A stretch of 64,000 nt of DNA from JANQHS01 sp965267505 (GCA_965267505.1 OZ254081.1:2046001-2110000), one strand, 5' to 3'. Shown: positions 26,033 through 35,203, counted from the first letter of the stretch. Made by a program: numbers and translations. The notes: generated by a model not told the origin, from the sequence alone.

Positions 26033-28680
26033 TGACTCAAAGGATCCTACTTTTTTGGTCCCTCATTTTTATTGCAGGATTTGCCCAGGCTCAAATCCTA
26101 GGTGGATCAACCGCGAATTCTTTTAAACCCAGTTATTCTAATCCACAAGAGTTTGAAGTTGCAGGAATTGAGGTTACAGGAGCAAGCTCATTGGATCCGG
26201 CATCAATTATTTCGGTAAGTGGAATTAAGATAGGTGACCAGATCAATGTACCCGGAGAAAAGATTAGCGGTGCGATCAAGAAGCTCTGGAAACAGGGAAT
26301 TCTTGGAGACATCCAGATATTGGTGCAAAAGGTGGAGGGAAATTACATCTACCTTGAAATAAAACTGGCTGAAAGGCCGAGGCTTTCAAAATTTGGATTC
26401 AGGGAAAAGAGAAAAGGTACTGTTGAAAACCTGAAGAAAACTGAAGCTGACGAGTTAAAGGAGAAACTTCACCTGATCAGGGGTAGAGTGGTAACAGACG
26501 CCCTGATAAGAAATTCTGAGTTAAGGATTGAAAAGTATTACAGAGCAAAAGGGTTTCTCAACATAAAAGTATCAAGTAATCAAGAGCCTGATCCAATACT
26601 TAAGAACTCGGTGATCTTGAATTTTGAGGTGGATCGGGGAAGGAAGGTCAAGATCAACGAAATATTCTTTACAGGCAACGAGAAGATTGGAGGGGAACGC
26701 CTGGAGGCTAAAATGAAAAAGACCAAGGAAAAATTAAGAATCAGCCTTGGGAAGAACTTAAACCGTGATCTTCTTATGCTTGACACCATAACCTTCAAGA
26801 AGGTTGTAGCCAGACTTAAGGAGGTGAAATTGAGTGAGGTAGGGACCTACCTCGGGAAGAACCTGAATGTTAACATCTTCGGTAGCTCGAAATTCGATCG
26901 TAAAGAATTCGAAGGGGATAAAGATCTGGTTGTCACTTATTACAATGCCCAAGGTTATAGGGATTCGGAGGTTCTTTGGGATTCTATCGTACAGGTTTCA
27001 CCCTATGACATTGACATCTACATAGGAGTAGACGAAGGAAAAAGGTATTACCACCGGGATATAATATGGAATGGGAACTACTTGTATCCAGACAAGACAT
27101 TGGGTAAGATACTGGGGATAAAGAAGGGAGATATTTATAACAAAGATCTTCTTGATAAACGATTGAATTTTAACCCTACAGGGTTGGATATTTCATCACT
27201 ATATATGGATGATGGCTATCTATTCTTTAATGTAAATCCAGTTGAGGTTGCGGTAGAAGATGATAGCATTGACCTTGAAATGAGGGTTTATGAAGGTTCT
27301 CAGGCTACAGTAAATAGGATAAGCATTACTGGGAATACAGTTACTTCAGATGAAGTTATTCTTCGGGAGATAAGGACCTTGCCGGGATATAAATTTTCAA
27401 GAAGAGATATTATCCGTACTCAAACTCAATTGGCGCAAATGGGCTACTTCGATGCTCAACAGATTGGGATCACGCCAATACCAAATCCGAATGATGGTAC
27501 CGTGGATATCGAATATTCTGTGGTCGAGACTCCAAGTAATCAGATTGAGCTGTCTGGTGGATGGGGAGGAATATTTGGTTTTGTCGGTAGCCTTGGGCTG
27601 GTGATCAACAATTTCTCATTGAAAAAAATGACCAAACTAAGTGAGTGGAATCCATTGCCGAGTGGAGATGGACAAAGGTTGTCGATAAGGGCACAGGCAA
27701 ACGGAAGACAGTTTCAGTCGTACTCCCTTGCTTTCACGGAACCCTGGCTTGGAGGAAGGAAACCGAACTCATTTACGGTAAGCTTTAATCATTCAAGGCA
27801 AAACGATATTAGAGGAAATTTCAAGGTAGGTCATCTTTTTATTTCAGGGGTTACTTTGGGGATTGGAAAAAGACTTACATGGCCTGATGATTATTTTGTT
27901 TGGAATAACAGTGTTTCCTTCCTTCTTTATGACATACAGAATTCTTTCGCATTCCCAGGATATAACGGGGCGGCAAGGAATATTAATTTCAATACCACCT
28001 TATCCAGGAATAGTGTGGATAACCCTACCTACCCGAGGTCTGGCTCAATTATTTCGTTAGGAGTGACCCTTACTCCACCCTATTCTTTCTTCAGAGATGC
28101 TTCCCAGGAAGGCGAACCTATAAATGAATTTGAATGGATCGAATTCAATAAATGGATGTTTGACAATGCTTGGTATGTGAATCCTGCGGGGAATCTGGTT
28201 TTGAGTGGTAGGATCCATTTTGGATTCATAAATACATATGGGAGCAACAATATTGGGCCATTTGAGAGATTTAGATTGGGAGGAAGTGGTCTTGCAGGGC
28301 AAAACCTTTTATTGGGCACAGAGGTGGTTGGTTTGAGAGGCTACGAGGATAATAGAATTGTTCCCCAAGATCAAATAGGTGCACAGTTTGGAGGCGTTGC
28401 TTATAATAAATATGTTTTGGAAATGAGATACCCCCTTTCACTCAACCCTGCAGCAACTATATATGGCTTAACCTTCCTTGAGGCTGGAAATAATTTTGGA
28501 GAATACCGTTCGTTCAATCCGTTTAAGAATTATAAAGCGGCCGGATTTGGGGTCAGGATATTTATGCCAGCCTTCGGGTTGATCGGGTTTGATTGGGCTT
28601 ATGGACTTGATCCTCCGCCGGGTAGAACTCAGGTTTCGGGTTCACAATTCCATTTTACCATTGGCCAGCAAATCCGCTAA
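26032..28680 (+). CDS. bamA: Outer-membrane protein assembly factor BamA
   Basis: 882 aa Omp85 family. Signal peptide residues 1-20 (GFAQA), then five POTRA domains over about 40-470 (the first begins FEVAGIEVTGASSLDP; the last begins VNRISITGNTVTSDEVI), followed by the 16-strand barrel. In the barrel the FRLGGSGL and GLRGYED motifs (about 750-780) include the conserved VRGF/Y-like loop 6 element, here GLRGYED. It folds outer-membrane barrels; substrates include the TonB receptor and barrels encoded in this window. It is translationally linked to uppS and followed by two Skp-type chaperones. Confidence 0.97.
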   Translation: MTQRILLFWSLIFIAGFAQAQILGGSTANSFKPSYSNPQEFEVAGIEVTGASSLDPASIISVSGIKIGDQINVPGEKISGAIKKLWKQGILGDIQILVQKVEGNYIYLEIKLAERPRLSKFGFREKRKGTVENLKKTEADELKEKLHLIRGRVVTDALIRNSELRIEKYYRAKGFLNIKVSSNQEPDPILKNSVILNFEVDRGRKVKINEIFFTGNEKIGGERLEAKMKKTKEKLRISLGKNLNRDLLMLDTITFKKVVARLKEVKLSEVGTYLGKNLNVNIFGSSKFDRKEFEGDKDLVVTYYNAQGYRDSEVLWDSIVQVSPYDIDIYIGVDEGKRYYHRDIIWNGNYLYPDKTLGKILGIKKGDIYNKDLLDKRLNFNPTGLDISSLYMDDGYLFFNVNPVEVAVEDDSIDLEMRVYEGSQATVNRISITGNTVTSDEVILREIRTLPGYKFSRRDIIRTQTQLAQMGYFDAQQIGITPIPNPNDGTVDIEYSVVETPSNQIELSGGWGGIFGFVGSLGLVINNFSLKKMTKLSEWNPLPSGDGQRLSIRAQANGRQFQSYSLAFTEPWLGGRKPNSFTVSFNHSRQNDIRGNFKVGHLFISGVTLGIGKRLTWPDDYFVWNNSVSFLLYDIQNSFAFPGYNGAARNINFNTTLSRNSVDNPTYPRSGSIISLGVTLTPPYSFFRDASQEGEPINEFEWIEFNKWMFDNAWYVNPAGNLVLSGRIHFGFINTYGSNNIGPFERFRLGGSGLAGQNLLLGTEVVGLRGYEDNRIVPQDQIGAQFGGVAYNKYVLEMRYPLSLNPAATIYGLTFLEAGNNFGEYRSFNPFKNYKAAGFGVRIFMPAFGLIGFDWAYGLDPPPGRTQVSGSQFHFTIGQQIR

Positions 28681-28691
28681 TTCAAGGAAAT

Positions 28692-29225
28692 ATGAAAAAG
28701 TTCTCATTTTTTTTAGCTTTGGCGGCCCTTTTGGCATACAATTCGTATGGACAGAGGTTCGGGTATGTGGACGCAAGGTTTATCCTGAGTCAAATGCCCG
28801 AGTATACTAAGGCTGAACAGGAGATCAATGCCTTATCAGAATCTTGGCAAACCGAAATCTCAAACATGAGAGCCAACATACAACAGATGTATGATGCTCT
28901 AAAGGCCGAAGAGGTCCTCCTAACTAAGGAGATGTATGATCAGAGGTTTAAAAAGATTGAGGATAAGGAAGCTGAATTGAAGGAGTACCAAAGAAAAACC
29001 TTTGGTTACGATGGCCTTCTTTTCTTAAAAAGACAAGAACTGATCAAACCACTTCAGGACAAGGTTTACGAAGCGGTTGAGGATGTTGCAAAAAAGAAAA
29101 GGGTGCAGATCATTTTTGATAAATCAAGTGAAGTCGTAATGATCTATACCGACCCGAGGTTCGACTATACAGACTATGTATTGGAGGAACTGGGCTTAAA
29201 AGAATCGGATGAGGACAAATTTTAA
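28692..29225 (+). CDS. OmpH/Skp family periplasmic chaperone (first copy)
   Basis: 177 aa. Signal peptide about 1-20 (NSYGQ), then FGYVDARFILSQMPEY, the OmpH strand-helix opening, a long central coiled coil (about 45-110) rich in Glu, Lys and Gln, and a C-terminal AKKKRVQIIFDKSSEVVMIY strand returning to the trimer body. It carries outer-membrane proteins to BamA. Starts 11 bp after bamA. Confidence 0.92.
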   Translation: MKKFSFFLALAALLAYNSYGQRFGYVDARFILSQMPEYTKAEQEINALSESWQTEISNMRANIQQMYDALKAEEVLLTKEMYDQRFKKIEDKEAELKEYQRKTFGYDGLLFLKRQELIKPLQDKVYEAVEDVAKKKRVQIIFDKSSEVVMIYTDPRFDYTDYVLEELGLKESDEDKF

Positions 29226-29241
29226 TATTAAATTCAGATCA

Positions 29242-29763
29242 ATGAAACGTGGTTTTTTTATTGTAATGCTGCTTTGCCTTGGAGCAATGGGCGCACAGGC
29301 ACAAGGGATCAAACTTGCCTTTGCAAGCCCCAATTATATTTTGGCTAATATGCCGGAAAGCAAGCAGATAGAGGCAGAATTGGAAACTTATGGAAAGCAG
29401 CTTGAAAACCAGTTGCAAAGCAAGGTTCAGGAATTCGAACAAAAATATCAGGCTTATGAGGCTGGTAAAGGAACAATGACCGAATTGGTTCGTGCCGATA
29501 AGGAAAAGGAATTGCAAACCCTTCAGCAGTCAATTCAGGAATTCCAACAAAGTGCTCAGTCTGATATACAGAGAAAGGAAACCGACCTTTTAGCCCCGCT
29601 AGTGGATAAGGTGAACAACGCCATTAAGCAAGTGGCTACCGAAAAAGGTTATACCTATATCTTTAGTGCTGACGCAGGAATGGGTGCTTCATTCATCCTT
29701 CATGCTCCTGAGCAGGATGATGTTTCTGACCAAGTATTGGCCAAACTCGGAATCAAGAAGTAA
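29242..29763 (+). CDS. OmpH/Skp family periplasmic chaperone (second copy)
   Basis: 173 aa from the ATG at 29242, which opens a signal peptide (about 1-22, GAQAQG end); an earlier in-frame start overlaps the first copy. IKLAFASPNYILANMPES, a Gln-rich coiled coil (about 45-110) and KGYTYIFSADAGMGASF at the end follow the OmpH plan. Tandem with the first copy, a duplication common in Bacteroidota. Confidence 0.92.
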   Translation: MKRGFFIVMLLCLGAMGAQAQGIKLAFASPNYILANMPESKQIEAELETYGKQLENQLQSKVQEFEQKYQAYEAGKGTMTELVRADKEKELQTLQQSIQEFQQSAQSDIQRKETDLLAPLVDKVNNAIKQVATEKGYTYIFSADAGMGASFILHAPEQDDVSDQVLAKLGIKK

Positions 29764-29776
29764 GAAAATTACATCC

Positions 29777-30628
29777 TTGAAAGCCCGGATCGTAGCTCCC
29801 TCTGGAAAGGTCGATAGGGAAAAGCTCGAATCCGGGCTTTCTTATTTAAAGGCCAAAGGCTTTGAGATAAAATGCCCTCCTGAGGTATTTGGGGAGTATG
29901 ATTACTTCAGCGGAGATGATAAAACTCGCCTCAAATCTCTTCAAGAAGCTATTAATGATGCCGGAATTGAGATTGTTTGGGCAGCAAGAGGCGGCTATGG
30001 TGTAGGCCCAATAATTGACAAGCTTGATTGGGCACAATTTCAAGATAATCCCAAAACCCTGATTGGGTTCAGCGACATTAGTCTTTTGCATCTTGAGCTT
30101 TCCAATAGAGGATTTCTAAGCATTCATGGACCTATGGTACAGAGTATTTCTGCACCATATGAGGATGCCAGGATCGATTTGATAAAAGGTATTGTCATCA
30201 AAAAGGAATACCGCTTTGAATGGGAAAGCGGCGGTGTTGAGGCAGAAGTGGAGGGTAAGGTTACGGGTGGAAACCTATCGCTAGTAGTATCGAGTATTGG
30301 AACCCAATCTGAACCCGACTGGGGAAGGTTTATTTTATTCCTGGAGGAGGTCAACGAACCCTTCCATAAAGTGGATCGAATGCTTGATCACTTAAAAAGA
30401 AGAGGGGTGTTTGAAAAAATTAAGGGATTGATCCTTGGAGATTTTTCAACAGGAGATTATGAGGCTTTTGATCTTGAATCTCTAATAGGAAACAAGATCG
30501 GTTCAGAGGATTTTCCTCTGGCCTTGAGGTTTCCGGCAGGTCATGTGAAGAAAAATGTCCCCATTCCCTTTGGAATGAAGCTACGTTTCCGCTCTGGAAA
30601 GAGAGCCTCGTTAGGCTCTTTTGAATAG
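29777..30628 (+). CDS. LD-carboxypeptidase (murein tetrapeptide carboxypeptidase, S66)
   Basis: 283 aa from a TTG at 29777. Earlier in-frame starts lie inside the Skp gene, and the first family block (ARIVAPSGKV) begins right after this codon. The catalytic triad is complete: Ser99 in GFSDIS, Glu190 in LFLEEVNE, His256 in FPAGHVKKN. It removes the terminal D-Ala from cytoplasmic murein tetrapeptides during recycling. Lacks a signal peptide, as expected. It occupies the slot after the Skp genes where many flavobacteria carry glutamate racemase. A hairpin with T-tract overlaps its last codons. Confidence 0.87.
   Translation: MKARIVAPSGKVDREKLESGLSYLKAKGFEIKCPPEVFGEYDYFSGDDKTRLKSLQEAINDAGIEIVWAARGGYGVGPIIDKLDWAQFQDNPKTLIGFSDISLLHLELSNRGFLSIHGPMVQSISAPYEDARIDLIKGIVIKKEYRFEWESGGVEAEVEGKVTGGNLSLVVSSIGTQSEPDWGRFILFLEEVNEPFHKVDRMLDHLKRRGVFEKIKGLILGDFSTGDYEAFDLESLIGNKIGSEDFPLALRFPAGHVKKNVPIPFGMKLRFRSGKRASLGSFE
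30599..30622 (+). terminator. Terminator-like hairpin overlapping the end of the LD-carboxypeptidase gene
   Basis: AGAGCCT-CGTT-AGGCTCT, a 7-bp perfect stem (30602-30608 with 30613-30619) extended by a G-T and two A-T pairs, followed by three T. It lies within the last coding codons and would separate the bamA cluster from rimP. Confidence 0.5.
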
Positions 30629-30637
30629 AATATTGCT

Positions 30638-30645
30638 TATATTTG
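30638..30645 (+). promoter_or_regulatory. Candidate -7 box of the rimP-nusA-infB operon
   Basis: TATATTTG, an exact TAnnTTTG match. A TTG at 30621-30623 lies 14 bp upstream, shorter than the usual 17-19 bp spacing. Confidence 0.6.
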
Positions 30646-30660
30646 CAGTCAATTAGCCGG

Positions 30661-30690
30661 GAGGGGACATTTTATGTCCCCTTCTTTTTT
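30661..30690 (+). promoter_or_regulatory. Candidate transcription attenuator in the rimP leader
   Basis: GGGGACAT-TTT-ATGTCCCC, a perfect 8-bp stem (30663-30670 with 30674-30681), then TTCTTTTTT. It is a textbook intrinsic terminator but sits between the promoter and the rimP start codon (30697). NusA is encoded in the operon and is known to act on hairpin-dependent termination, so feedback is plausible. Confidence 0.7.
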
Positions 30691-30696
30691 GGAAAA

Positions 30697-31146
30697 ATGG
30701 TGGAGGAAAAAATAAGTGAAAAACTGAATTCGATTCTTAACGAATTGGATTACAAGGACTTATTTATTCTATCCGTGGTTCAAAAAGGAGTAGGGCAAGG
30801 AAGCGGAAGCATTAAGGTTTTCGTTGACGGAGAGAAAGGAGTTTCCATTGACCAATGTGCCAGGATTTCAAAGGTTTTTGCTCCCTGGGTTGAAGAGGAG
30901 GGTTTTTTTACCGGGCGATACAATCTTGAAGTATCTAGTCCCGGAGCAGATATGCCGCTGGTGGACAAAAGACAGTTTCCCAAGCATGTTGGAAGAAAAC
31001 TAAGTCTTGAACTAAAGAATGGGAGCCATTTGGAAGGTTCGCTTGAGAATGTTGAAGAGACAGGTATCAAACTGAATTCCAAAGGAGAAAAAAGAGATTA
31101 TAGTTTCGAAGAAATAGAAAAAGCTAAAGTGTTGATTTCAATTTAA
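30697..31146 (+). CDS. rimP: Ribosome maturation factor RimP
   Basis: 149 aa. Needed for 30S subunit maturation. Visible family features are an N-terminal helical/strand region with LFILSVVQKG, the VFVDGEKGVSIDQCARISK block, and YNLEVSSPGADMPL before a small Sm-like C-terminal domain. The ATG at 30697 is chosen; an in-frame TTG at 30643 is part of the -7 box region and would translate through the terminator hairpin. nusA starts 1 bp after its stop. Confidence 0.94.
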   Translation: MVEEKISEKLNSILNELDYKDLFILSVVQKGVGQGSGSIKVFVDGEKGVSIDQCARISKVFAPWVEEEGFFTGRYNLEVSSPGADMPLVDKRQFPKHVGRKLSLELKNGSHLEGSLENVEETGIKLNSKGEKRDYSFEEIEKAKVLISI

Positions 31147-31147
31147 G

Positions 31148-32392
31148 ATGGACAGCAGAACATTAATTGAGTCGTTTCAGGAATTTGCAAAATTCAAGAA
31201 CATTGACAGGCCAACAATGATCAGGATTCTGGAGGATGTATTCAGAACATTGATCAAGAAGAAGTATGAGGAGGACGAAAATTTTGATGTTATCATCAAT
31301 ATTGACAAGGGTGACCTTGAGATTTGGAGAAATAGAGAGATTGTGGCCGATGACGCGGAAGAGATCGATCCTGTTACTCAGATCCCTTTATCTGAGGCCC
31401 AAAAAATTGAAGAGGATTTTGAGATCGGTGAAGAGGTTGCTGATGAAGTGAAATTTGAGGAATTCGGAAGAAGAGCGGTTCTAACAGCAAGGCAAACCCT
31501 TATCCAGAAGATCAAAGACCTTGAGAAAGATATTCTTTATCAGAAGTATAAGGATCTTGTAGGTGAGGTTGTGACCGGTGAAGTTTACCAGGTTCTTGGC
31601 AAAGAGATCCTTTTGGTAGATGGAGAGGGGAATGAATTGGTGATTCGCAAAGGGGATCAGATCCCGAAGGATAGATTCAGAAAAGGAGATACCGCCCGTG
31701 CAATTGTAGACAGGGTAGAGATGATCAATGGTTCGCCAAGGATCATGTTGTCAAGAACATCTCCAAAATTTCTTGAGCGTCTTTTTGAAAATGAGGTTCC
31801 CGAAGTCTATGATGGATTGATATCGATCAAAAAAGTGGTTCGAGAACCTGGAGAAAGAGCCAAGGTTACGGTCGAGTCTTACGATGACAGAGTCGATCCT
31901 GTCGGAGCATGCGTAGGAATGAAGGGGTCAAGGATCCATGCAATCGTGCGTGAATTGGATAATGAGAACATCGATGTTATCAACTTCACAGAAAACAAAG
32001 AATTATTGATCACCAGGGCTTTGAGTCCTGCAAAGATCAGTAACATCACCATCAACGAAGAAGAAGGAAGGGTAGCGGTTTATCTTAAGCCCGACCAGGT
32101 TTCTCTGGCGATCGGAAGGGGAGGCTTGAACATCAAACTAGCTTCTAAGTTGGTTGGAATGGAGATCGATGTGTTTAGAGAAATTGGTGAAGGAGAAGAT
32201 GATGAAGATGTTGATTTGATGGAATTCTCTGATGAGATTGAAGATTGGGTGATCGAGGCTTTTAGAAAGATCGGTTTGGATACTGCAAAAAGCGTAATTA
32301 ACACTCCCGTTGAAGATCTTATTCGTAGGACTGACCTGGAAGAAGAAACAGTTCAGGATGTAGTGGGAATACTTCAAAAGGAATTTGAATAA
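31148..32392 (+). CDS. nusA: Transcription termination/antitermination factor NusA
   Basis: 414 aa. An N-terminal RNA-polymerase-binding domain (about 1-130), an S1 domain (about 135-200, VVTGEVYQVLGKEIL), and two KH domains with GACVGMKGSRIHAI (near 258) and SLAIGRGGLNIKLA (near 322). It ends in a short helical tail rather than the two acidic repeats of E. coli NusA, which explains the smaller size and is typical of the phylum. It modulates pausing and hairpin-dependent termination; the hairpin before rimP may be its own target. Confidence 0.97.
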   Translation: MDSRTLIESFQEFAKFKNIDRPTMIRILEDVFRTLIKKKYEEDENFDVIINIDKGDLEIWRNREIVADDAEEIDPVTQIPLSEAQKIEEDFEIGEEVADEVKFEEFGRRAVLTARQTLIQKIKDLEKDILYQKYKDLVGEVVTGEVYQVLGKEILLVDGEGNELVIRKGDQIPKDRFRKGDTARAIVDRVEMINGSPRIMLSRTSPKFLERLFENEVPEVYDGLISIKKVVREPGERAKVTVESYDDRVDPVGACVGMKGSRIHAIVRELDNENIDVINFTENKELLITRALSPAKISNITINEEEGRVAVYLKPDQVSLAIGRGGLNIKLASKLVGMEIDVFREIGEGEDDEDVDLMEFSDEIEDWVIEAFRKIGLDTAKSVINTPVEDLIRRTDLEEETVQDVVGILQKEFE

Positions 32393-32413
32393 TAGATAGT
32401 CGAGAATTAAAGA

Positions 32414-35188
32414 ATGGCAGAAAAGACCCTAAGGTTAGCTAAGGTTACAAAAGAACTCAACGTAGGGAAAGACACAATCCGTGATTTCCTTGAAGGAAAA
32501 GGGTTTGAGATTGATAACAATCCAAACGCCAAGATCACTATGGATCAGTATTCCTTGCTGCAAAAGGAATTTGCTGACTCAAAGGCAGATAAGGAAGAGG
32601 CATCTGAGCTTACCATTGGGACTAAGTTCAAGGAGGAGATCCATGCAGACGATGTAGGGAAAACCGAGAGGAAGAAAAGTGAACAAGAGGAACAGATCCT
32701 AATAAAGGATAGTGCTCTTGGAACCACAACTCCAGCTGAGGAGGAAAAAGAAGTAATCAAGGCGGAAGCCAAATTGAAAGGCACCAAGGTTCTTGGAAAG
32801 ATCGATCTCGAGAAAGTATCTGGAAAAAAAGAAGCGAAGAAAGAGGAGAAAGAAGAGCCGAAGAAGGAAGAAGCTCCAGTTGAAGAAAAACCTGAAGCCA
32901 AAAAGGAAGAGCCAGTTGAAGAGGTAAAAGCCGAGGAGCCAAAGGCTGAAGAAGAAAAGCCCGCCGAAGAAGCAAAGATTGAGGAGCAAGAAGTTGAAGA
33001 GGAGAAGAAACCTGAAGAAGCCCCAAAAGCTGAAGAAGAACCTGCTCCAAAATCCAGTACTATCCAGGCTAAAGCAGATAAGCTAAAGGGACTTAAGGTT
33101 CTGGGTAAAATTGAGCTGCCCAAAAAGAAAGAAAAAGACGGAAAGAAAGCTGAGCAGGTTGCTTCGTCCGATGCAAACCTGGGTGATGCCAACAAGAAGA
33201 GAAAGAGAAAAAGGATCCGCAAAGGCGACGAAAAACCTCAGGGCAGAAGAGGGGATGGAAAAGATAAGAATGAGGAGCTCAGCGATAAGGAGATTCAGGA
33301 AAAGATCAAGGAAACCATGGCCAAGCTTTCCGGTGGGAAAGGATCGGCCAACAGGGCAAAATATCGTCGGGAAAAAAGATCTGCTGCGGCTGAAAACCAG
33401 GCAAAAGAAGCCGAACAAGCTGAAGTGGAATCTAAAAAGATCAAGGTCACAGAGTTCGTTTCTGCAAATGACCTTGCGTCCCTCATGAATGTTTCTGTTA
33501 ATGATGTGATCAGCACCTGTTTGTCGTTAGGTCTGTTTGTTTCCATTAACCAGCGCTTGGATGCGGAAACCATCACAATTATTGCTGATGAATTTGGGTA
33601 CGATGTGGACTTTGTTTCTACCGATGATGAGAAACCTGGAGACATTATTGAAGAGGATAAGGAAGAAAATCTCAAGGAAAGGGCACCTATCGTTACTATT
33701 ATGGGCCACGTTGACCATGGGAAGACCTCTTTGCTTGACTATATTCGTGATGCCAAGGTAACGGAGCAGGAAGCGGGGGGTATTACCCAGCACATTGGTG
33801 CTTATGACGTTGAAACCAAGAGTGGGAAAAGAATTGTATTCCTGGATACTCCTGGTCACGAAGCCTTTACCGCCATGAGGGCAAGGGGTGCCAGAGTAAC
33901 GGATATTGCCATTATTGTGGTTGCCGCGGATGATGCTGTTATGCCTCAAACAAAGGAAGCTATCAATCACGCATCTGTTGCTGGAGTTCCAATAGTATTT
34001 GCACTGAATAAGATCGATAAGCCAAATGCTAATCCAGATAAGATCAAGGAGCAATTGGCCAATATGAATTACATGGTTGAGGACTGGGGTGGAAAATATC
34101 AGTGCGAGCTGATTTCTGCGAAAAGTGGACAAGGCGTAGATGATCTCCTCGAAAAAGTTCTTCTTGAAGCAGAACTCCTGGAATTGAAAGCGGATGGAGA
34201 TAAGAGGGGACATGGAACCGTGATTGAAGCATCCCTTGATAAGGGTAGGGGTTATGTAGCCACCATCCTGAATGAAGGAGGGAACTTAAATGTTGGCGAT
34301 TCCTTATTGGCAGGAGCCAATTTTGGTAAGGTCAAGGCCATGTTTGACCATAGAGGTAAAAAACTTAAATCTGTAGGACCTGCGACACCTGTTCAGATCC
34401 TCGGACTGGATGGAGCTCCTCAAGCGGGAGAACTCTTTTCGGTAATGAGTTCCGAGAGAGAAGCCAGAGAGATAGCCACAAAAAAGGCTCAGATATTAAG
34501 AGAGCAAACCATCCGAACCAAAAAACATATTACCCTTGATGAGGTGGGAAGAAGATTGGCGATCGGTGGATTCAAAGAATTGAATATCATTGTGAAAGGT
34601 GATGTGGATGGATCGGTTGAGGCCCTTTCGGATTCCCTGTTGAAACTTTCTACTGAGGAAATCAAGGTTAATATCATCCATAAAGCCGTAGGTCAGATCT
34701 CAGAATCTGATGTACTGCTTGCATCTGCATCTGATGCCATCATCATCGGTTTCCAGGTAAGACCATCCGGTTCCGCTAGGAAGCTTGCGGAAACTGAAGA
34801 GATCGATATCAGAATGTATTCTGTGATCTATGATGCGATCAATGAAGTAAAAGATGCAATGGAAGGTCTTCTTGAGCCTACGGAGGAAGAAGTTGTTACA
34901 GGTAATGTTGAGATCCGCCAAGTATTTAAGATCTCCAAAGTTGGATCCGTTGCCGGTTGTATGGTTACAGAAGGTCATATAAACCGGAAATCTCCCATGC
35001 GAGTTGTCAGAGAAGGTATTGTGGTATTCGAAGGAGAAGTTGAAGAACTAAAACGTCATAAAGATGATGTGGCAGAAGTTAAATTCGGCTTCGAGTGTGG
35101 TATTAAGATCAAGAACTTCAATGACATTAAAGTTGGAGATATTATTGAGCCATACGAGATCAAAGAAGTAAAAAGGACTCTGAGCTAG
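32414..35188 (+). CDS. infB: Translation initiation factor IF-2
   Basis: 924 aa. An N-terminal helical IF2_N segment (TKELNVGKDTIRDFLEGKG) is followed by a long charged linker, a second IF2_N segment near residue 340, and the GTPase core with G1 GHVDHGKTS (near 432), G3 DTPGHEA, G4 NKIDKP and the G5 region SAKSGQG. Domains II-IV complete the protein. It recruits initiator tRNA to the 30S subunit. The 3' end, including the stop codon, lies in a hairpin shared with convergent pruA. Confidence 0.97.
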   Translation: MAEKTLRLAKVTKELNVGKDTIRDFLEGKGFEIDNNPNAKITMDQYSLLQKEFADSKADKEEASELTIGTKFKEEIHADDVGKTERKKSEQEEQILIKDSALGTTTPAEEEKEVIKAEAKLKGTKVLGKIDLEKVSGKKEAKKEEKEEPKKEEAPVEEKPEAKKEEPVEEVKAEEPKAEEEKPAEEAKIEEQEVEEEKKPEEAPKAEEEPAPKSSTIQAKADKLKGLKVLGKIELPKKKEKDGKKAEQVASSDANLGDANKKRKRKRIRKGDEKPQGRRGDGKDKNEELSDKEIQEKIKETMAKLSGGKGSANRAKYRREKRSAAAENQAKEAEQAEVESKKIKVTEFVSANDLASLMNVSVNDVISTCLSLGLFVSINQRLDAETITIIADEFGYDVDFVSTDDEKPGDIIEEDKEENLKERAPIVTIMGHVDHGKTSLLDYIRDAKVTEQEAGGITQHIGAYDVETKSGKRIVFLDTPGHEAFTAMRARGARVTDIAIIVVAADDAVMPQTKEAINHASVAGVPIVFALNKIDKPNANPDKIKEQLANMNYMVEDWGGKYQCELISAKSGQGVDDLLEKVLLEAELLELKADGDKRGHGTVIEASLDKGRGYVATILNEGGNLNVGDSLLAGANFGKVKAMFDHRGKKLKSVGPATPVQILGLDGAPQAGELFSVMSSEREAREIATKKAQILREQTIRTKKHITLDEVGRRLAIGGFKELNIIVKGDVDGSVEALSDSLLKLSTEEIKVNIIHKAVGQISESDVLLASASDAIIIGFQVRPSGSARKLAETEEIDIRMYSVIYDAINEVKDAMEGLLEPTEEEVVTGNVEIRQVFKISKVGSVAGCMVTEGHINRKSPMRVVREGIVVFEGEVEELKRHKDDVAEVKFGFECGIKIKNFNDIKVGDIIEPYEIKEVKRTLS
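32845..33060 (+). repeat. Low-complexity Lys/Glu/Pro/Ala repeat inside infB
   Basis: An irregular tandem of short units such as KKEEP, VEEKPEA and AEEEKPAEEA encodes the disordered linker of IF-2, about residues 145-215. The purine-rich composition also creates long spurious reading frames on the opposite strand. Confidence 0.75.
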
Positions 35189-35196
35189 AGTCCTTT
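35172..35196. terminator. Bidirectional terminator between infB and pruA
   Basis: AAAGGACTCT-GAGCT-AGAGTCCTTT, a perfect 10-bp stem with a 5-nt loop. The infB stop TAG (35186-35188) straddles the loop and right arm. On the minus strand the stem is followed by a T-rich run serving pruA; on the plus strand the tail is TTTAGTTT. Confidence 0.8.
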
Positions 35197-35203
35197 AGTT
35201 TCC

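Noticed and set aside
29666..29776. N-terminal extension of the LD-carboxypeptidase into the Skp gene
   Set aside because: The 37 added residues overlap Skp by 98 bp and have no family similarity; the TTG at 29777 leads directly into the conserved first block.
32545..33222. Long minus-strand open frame opposite infB (225 codons)
   Set aside because: Arises from the purine-rich Lys/Glu linker of IF-2; it reads as Ser/Phe/Leu-rich low complexity with no family similarity and no promoter.
33527..34213. Minus-strand open frame opposite the IF-2 GTPase domain (228 codons)
   Set aside because: Overlaps the most conserved part of infB; its composition and lack of any motif mark it as a shadow frame.
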